Part shown: positions 23,740 to 36,009 of the stretch, piece by piece
Layout: each line of letters opens with the position of its first letter
Position numbering within the stretch: position 1 is the stretch's first letter
Source of the DNA: Takakia lepidozioides
Lineage: Eukaryota; Streptophyta; Takakiopsida; Takakiales; Takakiaceae
Length of the DNA: 64,000 bases
Direction of reading: 5' to 3'
Assembly: GCA_030704615.1 (NCBI GenBank)
Contig: CM060734.1
Span: 56,806,042 to 56,870,041 of the forward strand
Translations under genes and position numbers: made by a program
The notes under the pieces: generated by a model
Told to the model about the DNA's origin: nothing
Database searches by the model: none
The model's input: only the letters and a program-made list of their open reading frames with translations

Positions 23740-25943
23740 ATATTGGTACATATTTCTTTTCAGATCGTTTTTTATCTTAAGGCAGACAGTTTAGGCATTG
23801 TACTGCCAAAACATGGCAGTTTGTGAGTTATCTGAGAATCGTTGGTAAAGCACGTAGGAATTTAAATTATGTCTGAGACGACCATGGAGGAGCTTTGGCG
23901 TCAAAATGACCATAGGGAGCTGCATAGATAGCGAGTTAGGCTGCCAATTCGGTACCAGTAACGACAACATGCACCTGTTCGAAACAATACATGGCGACTG
24001 TTCCAGTCCCGGATTGCGATCTCTCTATTCTCCCGCCTTTCAAGTCTAGTAAGAGCACGCGGCGAGGAGTCTTGGCAATTGGAGGAAACAATCTGTACAG
24101 CGATGAAATATCGCGACAAAACAAGTGCTGCATCGGAGCAAACGACGGGTGAAGGAGCTTCCCGGCGAAGTTTTGAGCTCCTCAGCGATGCAAGGAGGAA
24201 ACTCTAGATGATTTGTGACCCAGTGGCAGGGCCAAAGACCCCCTTGGGGGCACCACCAATATTTTTACTGCCAGGAAGCGGCAGACTGCCTATATGGCGG
24301 AACCATGGAAACCAACCAAATGTGTGGTTTTTCTTCCCCGATTCCCTCGAGATTTTGTGGGCAGCTACGAGCAATCTAATTATAATTTTTCACCAAGTTT
24401 GAGGATTTTTGGAGGTGATGAGAGATGGCATCAAATTATCACGCCGGAGGCAGTTGCGAAAGGCGATTAAATGGAATTCTAGTTCATCCAATGGATGAAA
24501 TCTGGAAATTCGACCTGCAAGCTGGAGGCATGAAAAGACAACCTAGCGCCAACTGGTCATCCATTGGATGGATGAAAAACCAGATTTATCATTAACACCA
24601 AGGTTTTCCATCCATGGTTATTATTCTATGGTGTTCTATCGTTTAAATTATAGATTCATGTAGGAAATAATAGTTTAAGACTATCCTTCACTAGTTTAAG
24701 AGGCCCCAAAAACACAATAAAAGAAGAGCAGGCTCCTCTTGTTCTGCAATCTAGTCTCATTTCCTTGTTTTGGCATCTTGCTTGTGTAGTTAGTTTTGAG
24801 CTTGAGGGAGCTAGTTCCTAGAGAGTTGAGCTTGTGGCTCTCTAGTATTAGAAGCAAGCATATTGAGAGCAGGATAGTCCTAGCTCAAGGCCTTGTGGCC
24901 ATTTGAGGCAAGAAGTAGAGGAAGCGCTCCATGAAGTGGGAGACTTGAGGACGAGTAGGAGTGCGGGAGGAGGACCAAGCTTGAGTACCATTCTACCGAG
25001 CGATTTAGTGCATCCCAAGCACCACTTGTTTCAAAGGGTGACTTACCATACATTCTTGACCTTTGAATTCATTCATTTCATTTGTTGTTCAAGCTTTGTC
25101 CAAGGAAAGGACCTTATAAGCATTGTTTGCTAAAAATCTAGAAAAACTAACTCTCTTTCAAGAGGATGTGTGTGCATCTCTATGTACATGTGTGAAGAGC
25201 ACAGGTGTGAAGCCCCAGGAGACAGGGCCTTAGGAATCTAACCCAATTACTTCATGGAAGTGAGGGTAGATGTCCATCATTATGTTTAAGGAGAGGGCGA
25301 GCTTGCATGAAGTGGCGAAGCTCTTGTCAAATTTCCCTTTCTAACTTAGTGGCGACGGCCATATTGCATGAGACGGCGAAGCTATCGCCAAAATTTCCAT
25401 ATTATTAAGATCATATCTATGATTCATAGGCCCCCTGGCCATAGAGGACCATGGGAGGCGTTGCTAACTAACTCTATAAGTGGTTAAGCTATTTTGTAGA
25501 GGGCTGCCAAAAAGGCAGAGCCTAGCACTTAAGTGCCGGCGCTTTAGGCGCCTTTGGGTTGGAGGTCAACCAAGGAGGTTGCCTAGAATCGCCATGGAGT
25601 GGCGCATCTAACACGGGTGGCGCGGCCTGCCCCCATGGGGGGAGTTGACCCCAGGAGCAAAGTACGTTCGCTGGTGCACTACGTGGCAGCACCAGGCGCC
25701 ATAGCTGGGCCCGCGCAGGTACGACACGAGCGGCAGAGACGAGGGAGCCTGCCTATTACCCGGTGGACCCGCGCCGGCGGCGGGCCAGCCACGCCGCGTC
25801 ACGTAGCGCTGGCCGAGGGGTATCAGTCTTAACCGCTGGATAATTCGACGGACCCCGCTAGGGACTGATGGTCCGTGGATCGGGTATTTAAAGGGGGGTT
25901 TTCTCCCTATGCCTTTGATTTCTTGTGCACTATTCATAGTATT
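23740..25943. other. Unassigned stretch, probable LTR-element debris
   Basis: No coding gene is recognised. A TATTTAAA motif at about 25884 followed by sequence running straight into the LTR start at 25944 hints at another truncated LTR. A GC-rich block (25600-25870) has open frames on both strands without recognisable content. Confidence 0.35.
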
Positions 25944-27420
25944 TGTCGAGTTATTTTACCACTAGTGTGAAGTTAGCTAGGAAATAGCTAGCTTTTATAT
26001 ATTGACATTTGGGATTGACCCAAGTGTCAATCCAGGGGCCAATACATGTTTGGGCACCTGACGTTGTTATCTTCACGGCAGATCGCGGTGGGCTCATATT
26101 TCTCGAGTTGAGCCTCACCGCGTCTAGTTATGGCGCCGTTGTGTGGATTCCCCATGGCGTGGGGTGCACTTGGCTCGACTTAATATATGAGTGATGTTTT
26201 CATGTGCAAGTATGTTGTTCGAGTTGTTTTGTAGCACTTGTGTTTTCATGAAAAGCGGTTCAGCCTAGAGTGCACGGATCCGTGCATGAGCCTATCCAAA
26301 GTGGATAGAGTGCAAAGGCGAACAGGTTGTAGGTTTGCAATGGATAGAGAGGCGGGTAGCCTATGTTGAAGAGCGGCGTTGCATAGCTCAACGCTATGGC
26401 AACCAAGTTTGGGCTTCTAGTGTGAAGCGGAGGAGATGTTGGCCACGAGTGGGCGAACTGGTGGTCGTCTTCTTCAGCTGCAGGCCGAGTTAAGGAGCTG
26501 CAGAAATGTGGGTTGTGCATGGACATCTAGCATGTTGCAGGTTGGAGATGACATGATGAACTCCAGGTATTTCTGCCCAAAACTAGTTGTTGCGGGTAGA
26601 TGAAGCAGCCGAATGGTGGAGCTGCGAGGGGATGCATCGCAGCCCGTTGGGAGCTTCAGCTCCAAGCTCATGAAGAGGTATGAGTGAAGAGAGGGGGCTG
26701 GTCCCTCTTGTGTGCAAATCAGTGCACTTGTGAAACATGTGCTGAGTTGGAGTTTCAATCTGAAATTCAGCAGTGTAAGGGCTCTTGGAGTGGCAAAAGC
26801 GAGGCTGGAAGGGCAGCAACGAGGCGCCCTAGAGCCAGGGGATGTGCAGTAGAACTGCAGGTACACCAAGGTTGTAAAGGTGTGTATTTTCAGATTTGTT
26901 TTTGTAAGCTTCATGGAGAAAAGGGAGCTTGTTGGGCAGCATCTGGCTTGCTTGTTGAGCTAGGGGCGCTTCTAGTGGGCCATGAGAGCTCAGGAGTGCA
27001 GGGCGATGGGGCTGATGGCTCCGAAGAAGCCATAGCTCGTCAGCAGCAGGTGCAGGAGCAAACCCCAGCTCGGGAAGAGCTCGGGAACGCGTGGGAACGC
27101 ATGGGAACTCATTGGGAGTTCCAGGGAACATAGGGAATAGTGGTCGTGATGGGCTGTTGGGGCGGTATCACGCGATACCACGAGCCCAGGTCGTGATGGT
27201 TGACCGTGACCGTTGGACGTTGACCGTTGACCGTGACCATTGGAAGTCGTGGTGCGGACACAACGGGTGGGCACGGTGACCAGATCGTGGGGATGGCGGG
27301 CCGTGAAGGCTCGTGGGAGTGGTACCACGGGGTATCACTGGGCAGCCCGTGGCCAACGAGCGCCTAGAGCGGGCCGTGAGGAGTCGTGGCGGTTGGAGCC
27401 ACGGAAGGCCGCGAACAGTT
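25944..27420 (+). mobile_element. Related gypsy LTR-like sequence (second copy)
   Basis: Begins TGTCGAGTTATTTTACC and matches the 12.9-kb LTR closely through about 26900, more weakly to about 27065, then diverges. No PBS is found downstream in the expected form. A TATATATA motif near 27658 could be its promoter if the LTR is longer than drawn. Likely a subfamily member of the 12.9-kb element. Confidence 0.6.
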
Positions 27421-28439
27421 AGAGTGAAAAAAAAAAACTCACTCGTTTCGTGGGACCTTGATGGGGAGGCTGGGCTCTGAAGAACAACGGTTTTGAGCTA
27501 GATGATCCGGCAGAAAAGTCGGAATTGCCTCCCTGTTGCGTTTTAACAAAGGGGATTACTTCCCTGCAGGTAATCTTTTCGGGTTGTCAGCCCAATTCTT
27601 AACTATGGGGAAGACCAGCCTGCAGGTAATTCCTTTGGACAGAATGTTGTTGGGGCCTATATATACCTCTATTTGCTCCATTTTTGAACCTTCAATGAAT
27701 GGCATGGTTTCCTGAGGTGGTTCCATTCTGAGGAATGACTGGTGGACAAGAGGAGGCACTGGCGGACCCTATGGAGGCTTGCATGGGGCCTTGGAGGCCA
27801 AGTTTCATGAGCTCGTGGAGGGCGGTTTGAGGAGTGTCTACAGGATGCTCTCATGATCATGCAAGTGAGAGAAGAGAGGAAAAAAGATGGTGTTGGGATG
27901 AGAGCGTGCTGGGGATATGCATTGCTTTAGTTTCCCTTCCTCGTAGTTTTCCACCTTCTCTGTAGGCCGAGACCTTTCCGTAGGTGGAGGCAAGAGTCAG
28001 TCCGGGTTTGGGCTGGGTTGTAGGAGCGACACTGTGGAGTTGTTTTTGGTGTGGGGGAGTTGTTGTTTTCATTTTTGTGTTTGGATCCCCTCCACACCTG
28101 CATGCTTGATTGTGCGCCATGCTAGTTTTGTGTGGGCGCTTGATTTTATAGGTGGTTGACTCGGGCTTGATCACCGATCCAACCCTAGAGCATGCTGTCG
28201 ATGGTGAGGCTGGGTTGATGACCAGTCAGACCATATTTGTTTCTCCTGTGGTGAGGTTGGAGGTGATGACCAGCCAACCATAGGAGTGCCTGCGGTGGAT
28301 GCAGGTGCAGGTGCAGGCTATGTTAGGAACCTAGTATTCCAAACCATAACCCGCATCAGGTTCTCTACCCGGTTACTTTGTGGAGAGGGGGTTACAGATA
28401 GGTTCATGACCGGTTGAGTGTCAGATTGTCAACACAGAG

Positions 28440-29310
28440 GTGCCACTAGTTGCTGGGAAAAGTGCTGGTACGAGCACTAGCGATACTAGCGGGTATACAA
28501 GATGAGGTGTGCGGTTTAGGCCACCTTCACCTCCTGTGTCTTCTATGGAAGGTTCTGATTCGCCTAGTGCTATGGTTTGCATCCTGAGTTGCGCCCAGGC
28601 CAGTTCCAAGGGAACAATGGTGGCCGGGGGCGAGGTGGAGTAGCCCAGAGAGGACGAGGTGGACAGGCACCAGGTGCAGGCCAAATGCAAGCTCAACATG
28701 GCCATGGACGCGGAGGTCAGGGTGGTGACCAAGGCATGGCCAATCGGCTTCAGCAGCTAGAGCAGAGGCTCACTGCCATGGCCATAGCTCAGGTGGTACC
28801 GGCTCCGATGGTCCACCTCCTGCTCCTGAGGGAGGAGACATAGGAGGCATGGGATTCATGTGCGGGGCAGCACTACCACTGGTGAGGGGTGCCACTACCA
28901 CTACCACTGTGGGTGGGGCACCACTACCACTAGTGTCGGGCAGCACTACCACTACCACTATGAGCGGGGCAGCACTACCACTAGTGCAAATGGAGTCAGC
29001 TGCGGCAATGACTCGAGGAGCAGCACGAGTTCCTGAGCCACGGGGTGCGGAGGTGGAGTTGGATCCACAGAGTGGGGAGGCAAGCCGTCAGGCTAGGCTT
29101 CCTCAGTCACTCATATTGGCGGAGACAGTGTCGACGCCGTCCATGGCACCTAGTTCTCGCCCAACTGTTACCGAGGCAAAGGTTACTATGCCATTGGGGA
29201 GAGCTACACAGGCAGCACCACTACCTAGTGTTGCCAAGGCTACGGCAGCTAGTGTCGACGGGCATGGAAACCAACCTACACAGGGGAATCTTCAACCTCC
29301 CACCCGGGGC
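28440..29310 (+). pseudogene. RGG-rich gag-like remnant
   Basis: A frame at 28577-28843 encodes an Arg-Gly-rich stretch (NNGGRGRGGVAQRGRGG), then a short heptad-like segment (MANRLQQLEQRLTAMA), an arrangement common at the N-terminus of plant gypsy gag. A Ser/Thr/Pro-rich frame (28849-29310) follows after a stop. No zinc knuckle or gag core is seen. It could belong to the LTR at 25.9 kb and is cut off by transposon copy 2. Confidence 0.35.
28860..28985. repeat. CACTACCACTA-type minisatellite
   Basis: Imperfect repeats of a GGGGCAGCACTACCACTA-like unit with internal CACTACCACTACCACT runs. This explains the Thr-rich TTTTT peptide in the plus frame. Confidence 0.7.
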
Positions 29311-29318
29311 AAGCATAC

Positions 29319-32300
29319 TTTGCACCACAAGCTGAGAGTTTACCTTCTGACCCCCCAGCATCTCGGCGGCTTTGCTTTCATAGAACACATCGTCCACATC
29401 AACAATGATCTCCTTCCCCTTCCCCGAAGGGTTCTCATCCGCCACCCTTTGCATCTTCTCCTTCAGGGTTGTTCATTCAAATTGATATAAGAGAGAGGCA
29501 AGAAAAGATGGTGATTTGAGCATGGCAGACATGCATTGTGTGGCCCAATCCCTCATCAGAAAACAAGTAGTGTGGGGGCCAAAAACAGTGTGCGTTGCCG
29601 CACACTATTTCAGCTTCCAAATAGGGTTTTTTGAACATGACATTTGGCCCTATGTGGCACATTACCACATAAAAAACAGGCAGAGAGGGGGACAAGAAGG
29701 GGGCACAAACAGTGTGCGTTGCCGCACACTGTTCGTGCTTCCAACTATGAGCATCCATACTGGCCCTGTTTGTCCAAATTTCACATCAAAAAACAAGCAG
29801 AGAGGGGGCTCAAAACAGTGTGCGTTGCCGCACACTATTTGAGCTTCCAATTCGGGGTGGATTCAACCTGCCAGAGTGGCCATAGGGGCCCGATTTTCAC
29901 ATCAAAAAATAAGCAAAGATGGGGCCCAAAACAGTGTGCGTTGGCGCACACTGTTTGAGCTTCCAATAAGGCTTGGATTCAACCTGCCAGAGTGGCCCTA
30001 TGTGGCTTATTTTCACAACAAAAATGAATCACAGAGGGGGGCTCAAACAGTGTGCGTTGCCGCACACTATTTGAGCTTCCAATTCGGGGTGGATTCAACC
30101 TGCCAGAGTAGCGTTTGGGGCCCGATTTGCAAATAAAAAACAAGCATAGACGGGGCTCAAAACAGAGTGCGTTGGTGCACACTGTTTGAGCTTCCTATAA
30201 GGGGTGGATTCAACCTGCTAGAGTGGCCCTATGTGGCTTATTTTCACAACAAAAATGAACCACAAAGGGGGGCTCAAACAGTGTGCGTTGGCGCACACTG
30301 TTTGAGCTTCCAATAAGGGGTGGATTCAACCTGCCAAAGTGGCCCTATGTGGCTTATTTTCACAACAAAAATGAATCACAAAGGGGGGCTACCAGAGTGG
30401 CCCTATGTGCCCGATTTCCACATCAAAAAACAAGCAAAAAATGGGGCTCAAACAGTGTGCGTTGCCGCACATTGTTTGAGGGGTGGATTCAACCTGCCAG
30501 AGTAGCCTTAGGGGCCCGATTTTCACATCAAAAAACAAGCATAGACGGGGCTCAAAACAGTGTACGTTGCCGCACACTGTTTGAGCTTCCAATAAGGGTG
30601 GGTTTCAACGTGCCAGAGTGGCCCTATGTGGCCTATTTTCACAACAAAAATGAATCACAAAGGGGGGGCTCAAACAGTGTGCATTGGCGCACACTGTTTG
30701 AGCTTCCAATAACGGGTGGATTCAACCTGCCAGAGTGGACCTATTTGCCCGATTTTCACATCAAAAAACAAGCAAGAAATGGGGCTCAAATAGTGTGCGT
30801 TGCCGCACACTGTGTGTGCTTCCAATAAGGGGTGGATTCAACCTGCCAGAATAACCTTTGGGGCCCGATTTGCACATCAAGAAACAAGCATAGATGGGGC
30901 TCAAAACAGTGTGCGTTGCCGCACACTGTTTGAGCTTTCAATAAGGCTTGGATTCAACCTACCACAGTGGCCCTATGTGGCCTATTTTCACAACAAAAAT
31001 GAATCACAAAGGGGGGCTCAAACAGTGTGCATTGGCGCACACTGTTTGAGCTTCCAATAACGGGTGGATTCAACTTGCCAGAGTGGACCTATGTGCCCGA
31101 TTTTCACATCAAAAAACAAGCAAAAAATGGGGCTCAAACAGTGTGCGTTGCCGCACACAGTGTGCTTCCAATAAGGGGTGGATTCAACCTTCCAGAGTAG
31201 CCTTTGGGGCCCGATTTGCACATCAAAAAACAAGCATAGACGGGGCTCAAAAACAGTGTGCATTGCCGCACACTGTTTGAGCTTTCAATAAGGCTTGGAT
31301 TCAACCTGCCAGAGTGGCCCTATGTGACCTATTTTCACAACAAAAATGAATCACAAAGGGGGGCTCAAATAGTGTGCGTTGGCGCACACTGTTTGAGCTT
31401 CCAATAAGGGGTGGATTCATCCCGCCAGAGTGGCCCTATGTGCCCGATTTTCACATACAAAAAAAGAAAAAATTGATCTCAAACAGTGTGCATTTGCGCA
31501 CACTGTTTGAGCTTCGAATAACGGGTGGATTCAACCTGCCAGAGTGGCTCTATATGCCCGATTTTCACATCAAAAAACAAGCAAAAAACGGGGCTCAAAC
31601 TGTGTGCGTTGCCACACACTGTTTGAGCTTCCAATAAGGGGTGGATTCAACCTGCCAGAGTAGCCTTAGGGGCCCGATTTTCACATCAAAAAACAAGCAG
31701 AGAGGGAGCTCAAAACAGTGTGCATTGCCGCACACTGTTTGAGCTTCCAATTCGGGGTGGATTCAACCTGCCAGAGATGGCTCTAGTTGCCCGATTTTCA
31801 CATCTAAAAACAAGCAAGTGAGGGGGCTCAAACAGTGTGCGTGGCCGCACACTGTTTGAGCTTCCAATTCGGGGTGGATTCAACCTGCCAGAGTGGCCTT
31901 AGGGGCCCGATTTTCACATAAAAACCAAAGGAGAGACGGGGCTCAAAACAGTGTGCGTTGCCGCACATTGTTTGAGCTTCCAGTTCGGGGTGGATTCAAC
32001 CTTTCAGAGTGGTGGTAGGGGCCCGATTTCATATCAAAAAACAAGCAGAGAAGGGGCTCATAACAGTGTGCGTTGCCGCACACTGTTTGAGCTTCCAATA
32101 AGGGGTGGATTCAACCTGCCAGAGTGGCCCTATGTGCCCGAATTTCTCATAAAAAAAACAAGCAAAAAAGTGGGCTCAAACAGTGTGCGTTGCCGCACAC
32201 TGTTTGAGCTTCCAAATAGTGGTGGATTGAACCAGACAGACAGACCCAACTTGACCGATTTTCGTATCAAAAAACAATCACAAAGTTGGGGCTCAAGCAT

Positions 32301-32943
32301 TGTGCGTTGCCGCACACTGTTTGAGTTTCCAAATAGGGGTGGATTGAATCAGACAAAGATGCCGTATGTGGGCAATTTTCATATCAAAAGAGAAGCACAA
32401 ATGGGGTCTCAAATTGTGTGCGTTGCCGCACACTGTTTGAGATTCAATTAGTGGTGGATTGAACCAGACAAACAGGCCAAACTTAACCGATTTTCACATA
32501 AAAAAAGAAGCACAAAGACAGGGTCTCGCACTCTGTTTGAGCTTCCAAATAGCTGTGGACATCACTTGTACCTTTTTTTTAGCTTCTCCAGAAGACTCCC
32601 CAATCGCCGAAGACCCTTTGCGCTTCGGACTGCTCTCTACGCCGTGCATGTTCTGGAGCATCTCCCCCATCCTCTTTTCCACTATCTGGTTCTTCGTGAG
32701 TCCAGCATCAACATCATCTTCGGCATCCGACTCTCCCTCGGATGCAGTCTCCTCCTCACCTGTTCTCGGAAGTATGGCGGGCTGTTGTTCTTCTCCAGAA
32801 TCCAGCTCTTCCATCGCCAAACCTTCCTCTTTGCCCTCTTCTTCTATCCTCATTCTATGTCTGGCACTATTCCTGTCCCTAGTGCTCGTAAAGTATAACG
32901 ACTTCCTTCTCTTGCTCCTCCGGTGGAAACAAGGGCTCCCCAC
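29319..32943 (-). pseudogene. Acidic accessory gene of the MULE-like element, two exons
   Basis: Exon 1 (32943 down to 32572, 124 codons) begins MGSPCFHRRSKRRKSLYF, then acidic, Ser/Glu-rich sequence (SGEEQQPAILPRTGEEE; VEKRMGEMLQNMHGVESS) and ends KKK at a donor GTACAAG. Exon 2 (29460 to 29319) starts EKMQRVADENPSGKGKE and ends after LVVQ at a possible donor GTATGC. The phase 0 junction fits and both flanking bases are GT-AG. The 3111-bp intron contains the whole satellite array. The frame is open in both exons but no further exon was found, so the 3' end is probably lost. Function unknown; charged composition suggests a disordered nuclear protein. Confidence 0.55.
29575..32545. repeat. Palindromic satellite array 2 (~116-bp units, ~25 copies)
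   Basis: Each unit has a hairpin: arms CAGTGTGCG and CGCACACTG around a TTGC (or TTGG) loop, commonly extended by flanking AAA/TTT. Cores lie near 29590, 29711, 29817, 29932, 30049, 30164, 30280, 30452, 30557, 30676, 30793, 30908, 31022, 31139 and on to 32415, mostly 114-119 bp apart. The linker is also conserved (GAGCTTCCAATAAGGGG, GATTCAACCTGCCAGAG, TTTTCACATCAAAAAACAAG). Units are very similar, so the array expanded fairly recently. It lies wholly within the inferred intron of the minus-strand gene. Confidence 0.95.
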
Positions 32944-33693
32944 GCTGCCTCTAGAGCTCTCCAGTTTGACGTTTGCAACAAGGGTTGCTTTGGCATGTAA
33001 CCAAAATAAAAATTGGACATTGTTAACCGTATTTGGATGCGGGTGTCATCATTGTGTGCGAACGGAATTCATCCATTTCTGCGTCTTTGTATTATCCAAA
33101 AAAAAAAGTGGTGGCACTTCCAATGCCGTTGCATGCACTTGTGATATATGTCAGATGTACTTTGCCGGCTGCCAATACATCGCAGCCTTCTTGCATTCTT
33201 TCAAATTCCGAAGTGCCGTAAAAATCTATTGCTAGTTCAATTTCGAGCAATACTTGCAGATTCGCAATAATTGTGATGCTTCACATATGTATCCACGTAT
33301 GTTTTGCTGCCTACCCAGCGGTAAGCATTTTGCCGTCACCGTCGCAATGCGGTCATTCGGTATAAAAGTTTGTGTCGGCAATGGTGATGTGTTGCACACA
33401 TTCGTGCAAGGTGTCCCCCGGAGTGTCAATGTTTGTGCTGTGTTCTTCTGGCACAGCACAACCTCATTAGATTTGGGGTTTCCTGTTTACTGGTCTCCAG
33501 GGTTGCTGCCGTCTTTCCATAATGGATGGTTTCATGTCATGTTCAGGGTTTTCTTTTCATCCAAATACAGCACGGCTTCTTGTGGCTTCTTGTCTTTGAA
33601 AACAGTTTTTCTGGTTGGTGTCTCTCAGTGTGGCAGACTGCAAAGTTCGGGGAACCCTTTGTGGATCGCTACTTTGGGTCAGTTTAGGAAAAC
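32944..33693. promoter_or_regulatory. Divergent promoter region of transposon copy 2
   Basis: Lies between the ATG of the minus gene (32943) and the ATG of the transposase (33694). It aligns with 20600-21471 of copy 1. No discrete promoter element is assigned. Confidence 0.45.
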
Positions 33694-34277
33694 ATGTCCA
33701 GGGAGGGAGATAGACTCGCTCAATTTCATTCTAATGTAGGTAGTCTTCCACTGACTGCCACTGCAGATGACGATGGGTTTGCAGTTGTTCATGAGGATGA
33801 GCTGGTTACAGTATTCCCTCTGGAATTGGGTTCTCTACTTGTTCAAAAAGAGGTGTATGACGAGGATGAGAATTTGGATTCTGGGCACTTGGAGAGAGAC
33901 CATTGGTTGGCGAGTGTGGAAGGAAGTGGAGAGTCCTTCCAGGCACATACCGTGTCATTGGAAAAGAGAAAAGACAATCAGCAGGATCAGTACTTACCCC
34001 TGGCACTGCAGCATTGGTCGTGCAGCAGAAAGGCACAGTTCATGTGAAACAAGAGGTGAGCACATCCACCACATTCGTGACTCTTTCAGACTCGTCCTCA
34101 GAGGATGTTTCTGAGATTCCTCCGCCAGTGTAGACTCCATTCTTGGATGATGACGAATTGCAGGAGATAACGAGTGTCATTCCGAAATTGAAAGCCCTCG
34201 CAGGGGTGCCTGGGTGCAAGAGCGAGCTGCATTTTGTTGATTGGGAGTGCCTTTGGGTGCAGCGGGTTCAATATGTG

Positions 34278-34351
34278 CTTTGGTAGACTGCTGCATCTAG
34301 GTGTTGTGAACAGTCTCCGCCAAATTACACGAAGGCATGTCGGCCAAGTCC
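34278..34351. repeat. Inverted 74-bp duplication of the element's own 35934-36007
   Basis: 34278-34351 is nearly the reverse complement of 35934-36007 (it starts CTTTGGTAGACTGCT where the other ends AGCAGTCTACCAAAG). Copy 1 lacks it between TTCAATATG and the FDRDILFEL codons, so it was inserted in copy 2 after the copies separated. It breaks the transposase frame. Confidence 0.85.
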
Positions 34352-36009
34352 AGTTTGATGGGGACATCTTGTTTGAGCTGAACCTTCCCACGTCTTCCAG
34401 TGGACTAGCTGGGCTTCTGCAGGGCATGGACAAGAAACATGACGGGCACCCTTGGTGCAGGACAAAAACATCGAACATCCACAACGACATTGGATTGAAA
34501 TTTTGAAGGTCGGTTTGCGTTGGGCATTGCAAGCGCGTGAATATTTCTTGCCCTCGCCTGAGAAACAGCGCTAAACCAAACGAAAGTGAGTGGGAAGGTG
34601 TACCCCTGAATCCTTTCACCCCAGGGATTGCCCCTCCCAAGACCAATACTTTTGTGTGCTGGTTCTGCAAACTTTCCCCGTCCTGTGTTTCTGTGTGCCA
34701 CACTCGTATGTACCAGGTGGCACACCGATGCAAGACAATGACTCGTGCCTGCATTCATATGGGTACACACGAGCATCTTGTGTCAAAAGGAAGTTGTAGG
34801 GATAGCGTGGACATCGCTAGAAATCTGCTGAAGCAAGAGTTCCACAATGCCCCTTATGCAACACCTTCTGCTATAGCGCTTGCAGCTAGCAAGGCATTCC
34901 TGGAAAAATACATACTCGGTGAAGGGGATGCGACACAACCAATGCTGGATGCAGATTCGCTTGATGCAGTGATGGACCATTTCTCCGTGTTGAGTTCTCC
35001 CAATATTCGAAACCAGGTGAATGCACTCAGAATGGGCATAGGTAGTGCTGGATTCATGGACAACATTATGGACCTCAAACGGCGGAGTCGCTATGAATTC
35101 ATTCAAAACAGTATCTTCCCTGGCCAGGGCTTGTCCAAGGTGTATTTGTTCAAGATGTCCACAGTGGGCAAAGGTAGTGGTGTGAGCATAGTCCGCCGAA
35201 TGCAACCTGGAGGAGATTTGGCTAAATGTTGGTTAATGTTTGATCACTGCAAACAGGTGAAAGGGTTGGACAACCATGGCGTGCCATGTGTACGATCCAC
35301 ATACTAGCGTGTGCTCTCCATAGCAATTTGTGATATGCAGTCGGAGGACACTGAATCCCAGATGCTCATGTGGAATTCGTTCCTGGCCGTCATGCAGCGC
35401 ACTGGAATGCAGAACACAAATTTTGCGGGCTTCATGGCTGATAGTGCACAGGCAAATTTCAATGCAGTGCGGCGTGTGTTTGGTTCGGGGGATCCTAAGG
35501 TCCCAATGGAAAATAGGGAGCGCACATGCCTCTTCCATTGGAGTCAATCTCTGGCACGTCATACAAAACGCTGCATTCGCCCTGACCTCCAGTTGGAGCA
35601 CAGAAGGCTCTACCTCAAGTACAAAAATGCCACCTCAATGGGAGAAGCTGAGAGCACTTACCAAGCAATCTGGGCTTGGTGGTTCTCCTCCGGTGCTGTT
35701 ACTGGTATCCACCTGAAGGAGTTGGAGGACTGATTGGTTTTCTGGCACTTCAGGTACAGACAATGGAGAGCTTTCATGACGATGGTAAGCCTCTTCAATC
35801 CCAGAAACACAATTTTCACTTTGCATCGTGCCTGCTCGTTTGGGGTTGTTGGATTGTCACTTACACAACCTCTTCCATTTCCTTTCATTCCTCACATTTG
35901 CATGCAATGCCTCCTGCAGGACATGTCCTTGGAGGACTTGGCCGACATGCCATCTTGTAATTTGGCGGAGACTATTCACAACGCCTGGATGTAGCAGTCT
36001 ACCAAAGCA

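Larger units (their letters stand above)
18541..23740. mobile_element. MULE-like transposon, copy 1 (degenerate)
   Basis: Comprises satellite array 1, a minus-strand acidic reading frame (20327-20547), a roughly 0.9-kb divergent promoter region and a plus-strand transposase (21472-23735). Its 20340-23735 part aligns almost throughout with 32680-36100 in copy 2. Homology ends inside FLMGRGGG near 23735, so the C-terminal SWIM modules are missing. Terminal inverted repeats were not identified and the outer limits are approximate. Confidence 0.75.

Noticed and set aside
28849-29490. A 213-codon Thr/Pro-rich plus-strand protein
   Set aside because: The Thr runs come from a CACTACCACTA minisatellite, and its end overlaps the better supported minus-strand exon 29319-29460.
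29876-32451. Long plus-strand frames with a recurring peptide (SVRCRTLFELP)
   Set aside because: They are translations of the satellite units in shifting frames; units of 114-119 bp do not keep a frame and no codon bias is seen.
29575-32545. CRISPR-like look: regularly spaced palindromic repeats
   Set aside because: The linkers between palindromes are themselves conserved copies, not unique spacers, and the surroundings are eukaryotic transposon introns without cas genes. It is a tandem satellite.
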